Assembly (NCBI GenBank): GCA_024509875.1
Contig: JAMPIV010021223.1
Location: forward strand, 691,794 to 755,793
Direction: 5' to 3'
Length of the DNA stretch: 64,000 nt
Source: Oreohelix idahoensis
Taxonomy: Eukaryota > Mollusca > Gastropoda > Stylommatophora > Oreohelicidae
Part shown: piece after piece, positions 54,870 to 64,000 of the stretch
Layout: each line of letters begins with the position of its first letter
Position numbering within the stretch: the first letter of the stretch is position 1
Translations under genes and position numbers: made by a program
Notes under the pieces: generated by a model
The model's input: only the letters and a program-made list of their open reading frames with translations
Told to the model about the DNA's origin: nothing
Database searches by the model: none

Positions 54870-56885
54870 TCATCATCATCAGTTGCCATCTCCACAACGA
54901 AGGTTGGCTGTAATGGATCTCCAACGTCTTCTGTCTCTTGTCTTGGTGGTACACTCTGATAGACTCTATCCCGTCCATCTCTTGATGTTATCTTCCCACT
55001 TATAGCGCTGTCTTCCCCTTGCACGTTTGCCTTCAACTCTCCCTTCTGTTATGGTCTTCTGCAAGGTGTTATGCCTTTTTATGTGGCCAAAGTATTTTAG
55101 CTGCCGAACTTTGACCTCTCTCATTAGTTCTCTTTTCATACCTAGATTTTCTAGGACCTCCTTATTTGTTTTCATCTCTTTCCATGAGATACGCCCCATT
55201 CTTCTATATATCCACATTTCAAGAGCCTCAATTCTTTCTTCCAAATGCTTATTCATCGTCCATGTTTCTGCACCATACAGAAATGCAGAATATATATAAC
55301 ACTTTATGATTCTCAGTTTTAATTTGTGAGATAACTGTTTGGATGTCAGTATATGTTTCATGTTGTTGAATGTAGCTTTGGCCATTCCTATTCTCTTCTT
55401 GATTTCTGTTTCACATCTGCCATCTTCTGTTATTATATGACCAAGATATACATAGCTCTTGACTTGTTCCAGGATTTTCCCATTTACGCTTATCTTTAAT
55501 GTGGGTTTATCGTCTGTTTTGCTAATTATCATAGTTTTAGTTTTCTCAATATTAATGTCGAGTCCATATTCATGACTTATACTGTTCACTTGCTTCACTA
55601 GTTCTTGTAACTCCTGTTCGCTTTCAGCTAACAACACGGTATCATCTGCATATCTAAGGTTGTTTATTGATCTTCCACTGATGTTCAGTCCTGGTATTTC
55701 CTGTATCTGTTTGAAAATTTTTTCGGTGTATAAATTAAATAGGCAGGGGGACAGCACATAACCTTGTCTGACACCTCTTTTTATGTCTATGTATGGTGAA
55801 TAATTCCTTCCCGATCTTACTGTGGCAGTTTGCTCCCAATAAAGGTTACTGAGTATTCTTATATCTTTTCCATCAATACCTATGTCTTTGAGGCATTCAA
55901 TTATTTTCTCATGATGGATTCTGTCAAAAGCCTTCTTATAGTCAATGAAGCACATATACATACTTTTTTTGGACCTCTGTATATTTTTCTGCTAATCTTC
56001 TTAGGCAAAATATTGCCTCTCTTGTTCCACTGTTCCGTCTAAAACCAAACTGTTCTTCTTGGATTTCGCTGTCTACTTTACTTTTTATTCTTTCCTGTAT
56101 GATTTTGAGCAGTATCTTAATTGCATGACTCATCAGGCTGATTGTTCTGAAGTCTGAACATTCTGTTGCATTTGGTTTTTTGGGCAATGTTATAAAAAAC
56201 TGATGTCTTCATGTCGTGTGGTAAATATCCTGTATTGTATATATCATTGCATATTTCTGTGATTGTATCTATACCAAAGCTCTCCAGAGCTTCTATCATT
56301 TCAATGTTTATGTTATCCATGCCTGCTGATCTTCCTTTTTGTATCATATGAATGGCATTCTCTACTTCTGATCTGAGAATGTTTGGGCCTTCATTAGAAT
56401 CTGGTGATGGTTTTTTACCTCTGTTGTCCTCGAATAGTTCTTTTACGTATTCTGCCCATCTGTTTGATATGTCTTTCTCATCAAGTAATATTACACCATT
56501 TTTGTTCTTGATACAGCTTCCTCCTTGTGCAAACCGCGACCGATTTGATAATTTCTTTATTTCTTCATGCATATCTCTTGTCATGTGCTTCGCTTCCAAG
56601 TCTTCTATTTCCTTACATTTTGTTTCTATCCACCGTTCTTTTGCTTCTCTACACATAGTACGTATGTCATTGTCTATTGTTTTATATTCCGGAGTGTTTT
56701 TTGCTTTCTTTCTTTCTGCCATTTTATTCAAGATGTCATCTGTCATCCAAATTTGATTTTTCTTAGACTCCTTTTTAGGTAAATTTGCATTTGCTGATTG
56801 TATGCTTGTTTTTAAGCATTCCCATTTTGCGGTTGCTTTTTCTTCTGGGTTTTCTCTTCTATACTGCTCCATGCTTTCTGTCATT
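54870..56885 (-). mobile_element. RTE-like LINE, 5'-truncated, nested in LTR B
   Basis: Read right to left: the linker between endonuclease and RT, the RT domain and the C-terminal tail, ending in a (GAT)n tail (tcatcatcatca at 54869). The endonuclease is absent. It breaks LTR B where the sister copy reads ctgtattggaagcttcg. A clear TSD was not found. Confidence 0.85.
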
Positions 56886-56902
56886 AGAAGCTTCGAAATC
56901 AC
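54966..56902 (-). pseudogene. RTE-like reverse transcriptase, two frameshifts
   Basis: Three overlapping frames make one protein. 56902-56117: linker (KNQIWMTDDILNKMAERKKA) and RT start (GRSAGMDNINIEMIEAL). 56187-55942: CSDFRTISLMSHAIKILLK and EEQFGFRRNSGTREAIF. 55961-54966: MCFIDYKKAFDRIHHEK (first catalytic Asp), RRGVRQGYVLSPCLFNLY, NNLRYADDTVLLAES (catalytic Asp pair), YVYLGHIITEDGRCE, EMWIYRRMGRISW and the tail GRGRQRYKWEDNIK-like end. The shifts fall near 56185 (T run) and 55970 (A run), both homopolymers. Apart from these the frame is open for about 640 codons, so this copy is fairly young. Confidence 0.9.
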
Positions 56903-57008
56903 TGGTCTGGAAATTAGAGTTAATTCCTCTATCGTCGGGTGTTCTGCAAAATCCTGGCCTGGGAAAACTTTTGTTAAATTCCTCTATGACTTGGGATCAA
57001 ATTCCTAT

Positions 57009-57687
57009 CTTCTTCTTCTTCTCGTTCGCTGTTGTTTAGTAATGTCTACACAAGAAGTCCGGTTCTCTGGATGTATGTTGCTGTGGTTGAAAGTTCGTCA
57101 AGACTCCCAAACAGCTTTGTGTGGATGTGCGTCTCTGTGGGCCAATGTTCAGTCCGCAATTGACTAAGCATGTGGCAGTCTTGCAGGATATGTTCTGCTG
57201 TCTGTGCTTCCTGTCCACACGTACATAGGGGTGATGGGACCAATCTCAGTTGGTATAAGTGACTGTTCAGTCTGTTATGTACTGTTCTAATACGGAACAG
57301 GATCACCTGGTTTGCTCGATCAAGATAGTGAAAGTTGTTTCTTTGTTGGTCAACTTTTCTGATGGCCTTGATAAGGGTCTTCTTTTCATGGAAGGTGATT
57401 GTTTGTTCTTTTTGTTCCCGTGTTGCTCCCTCTTTTGATAACGTATCTGCTCTCTCATTTCCTTGTATGCCACAGTATGATGGTATCCACTGTAGCACTA
57501 CCCTTCTTTTGATATTTACTTTGCATAGGTCTTTTTTTTAACTCTGGCAATTTATCACTGTTGAGGGCTTGCAAAACTGATATTGCATTGGTAAGGAATA
57601 CAACCTGCTGACATTGGCTTATTGTGTTATTTATTATTCCTGCAGCAATGCTTAAGGCCTGTACTTCAGCATAGTAGTTTAAACAGA
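57009..57687 (-). mobile_element. I-like LINE tail (RNase H end), 679 bp, with 13-bp TSD
   Basis: A 5'-truncated LINE on the minus strand. Exact duplications atcaaattcctat at 56996-57008 and 57688-57700 flank it. Its tail is (GAA)n (cttcttcttcttctc at 57009). It is inserted in LTR B; the plus-strand copy reads through near 46010. Confidence 0.92.
57046..57680 (-). pseudogene. RNase H end of an I-like LINE protein
   Basis: The upstream half reads YYAEVQALSIAAG and VVFLTNAISVLQALNSDKL (RNase H core, 57680-57540). After a disruption near 57535 the frame gives LQWIPSYCGIQGNERADTLS, the last RNase H block, then LNSHLYQLRLVPSPLCTCG and TAEHILQDC, a Cys-rich tail common after LINE RNase H. Stop at 57046. 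It is a different subfamily from 47347-50235. Confidence 0.87.
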
Positions 57688-57725
57688 ATCAAATTCCTAT
57701 GATTCCAGTCTTGATAATTAAAGTC

Positions 57726-60232
57726 TGTCACGTGGGTCTTTATATCATTAAATTGCCTACATCTTCTTCCTATTCTCTCACCCTAATCCTTTCATTTTAT
57801 TATCTTTCCTTACTTGTTTTTCCTGTATTTTTCGCATCACTCGTTTGCGAAAAATATTTTCTTCAGTATTCTAAAACTTTACCTGTTTCTTTCTCAAAAC
57901 TGAGAATCGCGCTAGGACGATATTACGTAGATGTCAGGGCTGCAGGGCGTCAGAAGGCGTGATAAGTCGGTTCGCTGAACATAGGACGTAGACAATCGTC
58001 TACATTCTCACCGAGCGCGCGAGCTTCTTCTCGGCATAAGTCCGGGTGAGGTGTGATACTTTACATCTGCACCGGTCAGTATTCAGACATTTGTCTGAAA
58101 AAATCCCAAACTGACACGGCGCTCACTGTGGGCCATGGTCAGCTGTAGTGTGAAAACTGCCCTGCATTGGAGACAGGTTGTCTGAGATTTGAAAGTGACA
58201 CGCGTACATCTTGGTCAGTGGTGGCAGTTACGACATGTTAGGTGTTAAACGTATCGTTTAAGCCGGAAAGGGGAGAGCATTTCGTTCTACGAAATAATAG
58301 TTCATCCTTTGTCTGGTTTAACATATTAAACCTAGTTTGAAACTTTATTTTCATTCTTCTCAATAAATCGCAGTAGACAGGTGATTCGCGAAGAGTAGAG
58401 CTGTATAAGCGAAGTTTCTTAGTTTGTTGCGACAATTTGTCGAACTTCTAGACTTCCATAAATATGAGCGTAAAAATTCTTAATTGTGCGATATCTTGTA
58501 GTGCTGTGTTTTGAGGTAAATATTATATAGTAGTTCTCTAGAATTTTGTGAAGTGATTAAGTGTTAAATCGCCGATTTAATTTTAAACTAGTTCTTTTGA
58601 ACAGAGGGCTTAATCTATATAGTCTGTATTATTTTCTAGTAACGCGTTTCAGTGGAAAACAGAAATTATATTTCTTGCTTAAATTCAGTCGGCTAATAAA
58701 GTAATTTAATTTAACTTCTAAATAATCAGACGAGAGAGTATATTTTAAAAACTAAACTTATAACGCTAGATACATCATTGAGTGTTGACGAAATACGTAT
58801 GTATTTTCTAATTCATGATGTTTGATTTATTTAATATAACTTATTTTACGGGAAGTTTTAAATATAAGTCAAGCTGTAGGCTTGCTATTAAAATGTAAGT
58901 TTATATTGAGTACATATATGTAAATTATTTGATATGTGTTCTTTCTTTTATATAGTGAAACGGTGGTACCAAACTTTACCAGCGTTCTAGTACGTGAACT
59001 TTAATTGGGAAGAAACAAATCACTTTCATTACCTGAACTGTAACAGTTAAATGAAGTAAGAAGCCTTCGCGCCAGAATTAATTCTTCCAGAATAACTCTT
59101 CAGTACAATTCAGCCCGTTGTGGCAAGCAAAGATCAGAAACATTCCGACAGAGATTTGACTAGTACTGTGGTGACCAAATATAGTAACTTCCTGAAAGTA
59201 GACACCGATCTGACATTCCTTAAATTCTAGAAACCAAAGCTAATGACATTGTGCTCTGCTAACTTTCGTGCCTGGACAATATTTTATGTGACTTAATCAG
59301 ACATTCGAAAAATTAGAACACCCAAGGAATCGTTCCCTGAGAGTTTAGTACGTCTTTTGGAACTGGGGATTTCTTGGTCAAGGACTGCATTTTCGGGTCT
59401 GTGTGAAGGTCCTAGAATTGAGTATGTTCCCAGAGGCAGCGAGCAAAGTTGTGAGTATAACTGTGTATCCATGGCCATGGCTGAATGAATGAGTGTACGC
59501 AGATCAGAGTGTTATTTTACAGTTATAGATTGTCACCCATTTACTGTCTTAATTCTTTTTGTTTAACCTGCAGAATTTGTTACTATTTGCTAGAGTTTCT
59601 TTACTTCTTAGGCTAAATCAGATTATTCAACTCTGTGCATACATTTACGAGAAAAGAAGAAAAACTCTTAGCCTCAACCCTACGTATCTATAACTCTTTG
59701 GGCCATCATCTGTTCTCTTAACGGGGCTGTGGGCTAAACCTAGAGTAAGATTTTAACGGGCTATCATCCTTGTAGCATTTTCTTAAATTTTATGACTATT
59801 TGTATATGTTTTTCCTTGATGTAATTTTTGGTGTTGTGAGAAGGTTTTACATGATAAATAAAATCTCTCTTGAACTAAACCAGTGCGTTGGTCAGCTCGT
59901 TCAGATAATATATATACATGGTTATAGATTTCCCACGTCTGTGTGTTTAACTGTCGTCACGTGTATGTGCGTGCCTGTGAGTAGATAGAGATTTATGTAA
60001 TATATATCTGTGTTTAGACTGTCTGACGCCTTTAAAAGCGGTCGTAGAAGATAGGTGAGAGAGAGAATATTATCTCGATTCTCAAAGACAGCCTCTAGAT
60101 CACATTCTATCATCTCACGTGGGGGAAATTCTATTGCTTTATCACCAGCTCTCACTGTATCTATCACTCAGTCCAACCTATTCAGAAGGGACCCACCCCT
60201 AGTCTTAATACTCCTATCTAAAATCTACGACA
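57726..60232 (+). mobile_element. Apparent solo LTR C2, 2507 bp, nested in LTR B
   Basis: Starts TGTCACGTGG and ends CTACGACA (TGTC/GACA inverted tips). An exact 5-bp duplication, aagtc, lies at 57721-57725 and 60233-60237, and LTR B homology resumes on both sides (gattccagtcttgataatta before, ctggcccctttac after). There is no coding frame in 2.5 kb. A possible polyadenylation signal (aataaaatc, about 59858) favours plus orientation. It has no close match to LTR C1 or the Gmr1-like LTRs that I could see. Confidence 0.7.
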
Positions 60233-61223
60233 AAGTCCTGGCCCCTTTACGTTTCCTGTCTTGTACTAAAAATGCGGTTTTACTTGTGAATTAAAAAGTT
60301 GTCCAATACTCGATCTGTTACTTATAGTTGTGGAAATTCTAAGTCCAACGTCTCCTTCTTCTTTCTGGCTTTTAGGAGTCGCTGATTTGACTTGTGCGCT
60401 GCAGTCTCTCTGTGTGATCTGTGTCTGTGTTTTCATCACACTATATTCTCAGTTCTTAGTACAAATCACAGATTGCACTTTCGACTAGTGTGCCAATAAA
60501 GTACATTGTATATTTCAGCTCCTCAAAATGAACCAATCCAATCGAATTTCGTTCGGCACTACGTGGGTAGGGGTGTTTTCAAATTCGAAAAAATACCCTC
60601 ATGTGTTTCAAAATATTAAATTTAATATCCACGCGTGACCTCTTACAGTGATGTCATATCGTTGCGTCCGACTTCCGCCGGCATCTTGTGCACAACTTAT
60701 AAACACCATCAGTGAAATCATTCGATGTCCAGATGCTACTTATCGCCAATATTGTCTATCCAGACAGATTATCGTGATAATAACACACAGGGATGGTCCC
60801 GTGAAACGATAAACGCATCTACCACCTGTGTAATCTGCCCACCTCAGACGGCTATCTCAGACAGACAATATTGTCTTCTATAGATGCTGATCGGGCAAGA
60901 CCGTCTCTTCATGATAAGAATTTCGCTCGCTCACCGGTGATAATGACTGGGTATTGTTACGATAATACCCCAGTTCATCTGGCGGAACGTAAATAAGTCT
61001 GAGGAGTGGTAAACAAGATAAAGACCGTCCTATAGAAAATACTTCCGTAGCGGAGTGGAGTGTTAGAGACTTTCCCCTACTAGATTCAGCATAGAGAGTA
61101 TAATAATGGTGCATACAATATGTCACATAATAATGACAGGGGAGAGAAAAATAAGAAAATATCACTCGCACGGGAATTTAATGCAATCCGGCCGGAGTGG
61201 ACTTGAGATCGCACAACAGTATC

Positions 61224-61305
61224 GTCACATCTAATCCCAATTAAGAAATAAGTATATTGTAATAGAAAAACTAGATCATCAGACCCTCCATACGGTATAT
61301 TAGAT
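61224..61305 (-). mobile_element. Upstream continuation of LINE copy 3
   Basis: Matches 62140-62215 (aataagtatattgtaat, aaactagatcatcaga, cctccatac). It is the other side of the LTR B insertion in LINE copy 3. It runs into short gata/gaca repeats at 61306-61355. Confidence 0.75.
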
Positions 61306-61355
61306 AATAATAGATAGATATACAGACAGACAGACAGTCGGACAGATAGATAGAC

Positions 61356-61791
61356 AGAACGAACGAACGAACGAACGAACTTTATTTTCAAAGGGTTAAG
61401 AATTGGGCACGCAGGCCCGTCTGACATTCTGCTCTTCCTCTCTCTCTCATCATGTATACTAATATCCTTTCATCCTCACATTTACTTTAAGCATTATTAA
61501 GGCATTTATCATTATAAAAGTAATATTACATTTGCAATAATCATCATAATTAAAGTGTTTTTAAAATAAAATAAAATAATAATAAAAAAAAATAATAGTA
61601 ATAATGAATTTGAAAAATAAATAAATAAATAAAAAATAAATAAATTTAAAAAAAAAATAAATAAATAAAAAAAATAAAAAAATAAAAAAGAATCGAATTC
61701 TTCGTACTGTAAATTAGTGATTTGAGACATATTTAGAGGTATGTTATGAGAACTTGTAAAATGTTCATACGGTGTTCAACTGAATGACTCA

Positions 61792-61829
<38 letters not shown>

Positions 61830-63678
61830 GTTCATCAAGATGAGGTGGGTAGACAGTTACTTTCCATTTTCCTTTCCATTTCCTCTGCGCCCCAAACTCA
61901 AGACCAGAATCAGACTAGGTAGATAGTTAGATAGACATATACGAAAGCAATTAATTTGCCAAGGGTTGAAAATCGGACACAGTCCCCGCTTGCATTCTTC
62001 CATCCTCTTGCTCATCTTTTATTACTGTTACTCAACATTCTCCAGCGTACTGAAAGTATTAATTTAAGGACAGTGCAACATTACAAGGAAGTATAACAGC
62101 ATACATTAACAGTACCTGATCATAAAATTAAGAATATAAGTTATTAAGAATATAATATTAAGAATAAGTATATTGTAATGAAAACTAGATCATCAGAGCC
62201 TCCATACAGTATATTAGATAAAAGTACAACACAATCAGTTAGGGTGGCATATAATCAGCACTCATAAAGTATTTGAATAGTATACGATTGTATGAGTAAG
62301 GACTGTGCGTGTTTTTCAGGTCATTGGGAAGATTGTTCCAAAGATGAGCAGCTGAGTAAGCCAAACTAGTTTTAAATAGGTCAAGCCTGGGCTTGGGTAC
62401 CTGTAATTTATTTAAGCGCTGACTACGTCTGTCATTGTATTTTAAAAGCGGCCAAAAATACTTTGGAGCATTCTGTGACAGGATTTTGTGAATAAATTTC
62501 CCTTTGTTAAAGAGGAAGCGCTTCCTGAGGGGTAATATTTGAAGATAATTATATAAATCTATACAATGTGATTGGTGTTTATCAGCAACAAGGCGCATTG
62601 CGCGTTTTTGAAGCGAGTGGAGCCTTCTTGTGTTGGAGACAGAACAACCATCCCAGATTGTGGAACAATAGTCTAGATGCGTTTGTATATGAGATATGTA
62701 GAACATTTTCCTTGCCTCTTCATCCAGGAAATGTTTAATTTTGGCTAATTGGTAAACTTTGTGTGCTGTTTGTTTTGTGAGTGCATGTACATGTGAGTTC
62801 CAACTTAGGTGTTGGTCAACAGTGATACCTAGAGTTCTGTGTTCATTTACGTTTTCAATTAGTGATGTTCCAATGAAGAGCTGAAGTGTTGTTTTCTGCA
62901 AGTTTTGTAGTTTTTTGTCTGGTTGATATTAACATACATTTTGTTTTACTAATATTTATTTGCATGCGATTCTCGTTGCTCCACGTAATAAGATTATGTG
63001 TATCGTTTTGTAAAGATTGGTCTAGTGTGGTGCAACATTTATCACTAGTATAGACAGTACAGTCATCGGCAAAAAGGTCACATGATGAGTGTTTGAAATA
63101 TAGAGGAAGATCATTAATGTATACGGTAAATAGAAGAGGGCCGAGAATAGAGCCCTGAGGAACACCTGTATGGACAACGGTTTGGTTCGACAAGGAATTA
63201 TTGTAAGAGACTATTTGTTGTCTGTCTGACAGGAACGATTTAATTAACTTTACCAGCTTAATATTTACTTTCATTGTTTCTAATTTTCTGATTAAAATAA
63301 AGTGATCTATCATATCAAATGCTTTTTTGAAGTCTACAAATATTGCTCCACATATATTATCGTTATTGATGTTTAGGTGCCAATTGTCTATCATCTTTGT
63401 TAAGGCTGTGTGGCATGAATGCTTTGGTCTAAACCCCGACTGACTGTCGATTAGCAGGTCGTTATCTACTAGGTGTTGTAGTGTTGTTTTGTGGATGTGT
63501 TTTTCCAGTGGTTTGGACAGCGACGATATAAGAGAAATGGGCTATAGTTACTAAGATTACTACTATCAGATGAACCTGGTTTGAGAAGTGGGTATACTTT
63601 AGCGCTTTTAAAAGCGGATGGAAAGTAACTCCTTGCGATACATTGATTATATATGTATGTCAGTGAATCAGACGAGTA
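61356..63678 (-). mobile_element. CR1/L2-like LINE, longest copy
   Basis: From the (GTTC)n tail and AATAAA (61356-61390) through a long 3' untranslated region to about two thirds of the RT protein. 5'-truncated at about 63678, where a tagg/gaca/gata array begins. T runs near 61798-61826 and A-rich repeats near 61560-61690 are expanded compared with other copies. Confidence 0.9.
62239..63672 (-). pseudogene. CR1/L2-like reverse transcriptase, frameshifted
   Basis: Read right to left. RT entry: NQCIARSYFPSAFKSAKVYP and LLKPGSSDSSNLSNY (63660-63540). After a shift near 63535: ICGAIFVDFKKAFDMIDH (first catalytic Asp), GVPQGSILGPLLFTVYINDL, CDLFADDCTVYTSD (Asp pair), WSNENRMQINISKTKCM. A second shift near 62900 is followed by RTLGITVDQHLSWNSHV, YCSTIWDGCSVSNTRRL and the C-terminal NNLPNDLKNTHSPYSYNRIL with stop at 62239. 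These motifs fit the CR1/L2/Jockey branch. The endonuclease is missing. Confidence 0.88.
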
Positions 63679-63983
<305 letters not shown>

Positions 63984-64000
63984 TACCACATAAACGACTG

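Larger units (their letters stand above)
53573..61218 (-). mobile_element. LTR family B, minus-strand copy with three nested insertions
   Basis: Ends tgtcacgg at 53573 and its opposite TG end near 61218 (tgtgacgatactg on the minus strand). Flanks cctaa (53568-53572) and tctaa (61219-61223) resemble a 5-bp TSD. Removing three insertions (an RTE-like LINE, an I-like LINE tail and an apparent solo LTR) leaves about 2.4 kb with no coding frame, so it is best read as a solo LTR. It aligns in blocks with 43003-47346 and more weakly with 21396-22160. It is itself inserted in the LINE copy at 52748-53572 / 61219-61305. Confidence 0.75.

Overview
The window looks like a gene-poor, repeat-dense stretch of an animal nuclear genome. 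I found no convincing host protein-coding gene and no confirmed functional RNA gene. Almost everything recognisable is a transposable element, a relic of one, or a tandem repeat. The mix (RTE-, CR1/L2- and I-like LINEs, Tc1, hAT-like, piggyBac-like and Helitron relics, tRNA-headed SINEs, Gmr1-like Ty3/gypsy elements, long GATA/GACA arrays) suggests an invertebrate, and I would guess a mollusc. That guess is inference, not something the sequence proves.

Layout. 0-5 kb: a Tc1 element on the minus strand (282-1824) beside a (TA)n array, a second decayed Tc1 on the plus strand (3051-4280), and a 512-bp hAT-type MITE (4545-5056) nested in an older repeat. 6-9 kb: two truncated LINEs, one with a short element inside its reverse transcriptase. 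9-14 kb: a defective Gmr1-like LTR element with gag, protease and the start of integrase, then a large deletion into its 3' LTR. 15-27 kb: tRNA-headed SINE A (one full copy with a 12-bp TSD), a decayed RTE-like LINE (19.0-21.4 kb), an old LTR B relic, a Helitron helicase fragment split by SINE A, and a piggyBac-like MITE.

27.4-36.9 kb holds the centrepiece: a complete LTR retrotransposon (27423-36899). It has a perfect 5-bp TSD (AGCTG), near-identical 1.48-kb LTRs and one uninterrupted 1636-codon polyprotein. Its domain order is gag-protease-integrase-reverse transcriptase-RNase H, so integrase precedes RT although all domains look Ty3/gypsy-like. This is the unusual Gmr1 arrangement. The relic at 11.4-13.9 kb shows the same order.

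39.6-64 kb is a layered nest. Several copies of one CR1/L2-like LINE sit against GATA/GACA/GAAC tetranucleotide arrays. Two young SINEs have inserted in one copy. A 2.4-kb LTR family (LTR B) occurs as an inverted pair, and each copy is itself split by later insertions: apparent solo LTRs, an RTE-like LINE and an I-like LINE tail with a 13-bp TSD. A broken I-like LINE with RNase H lies between them (47.3-50.2 kb). Target-site duplications and uninterrupted sister copies let the order of events be read from the sequence.
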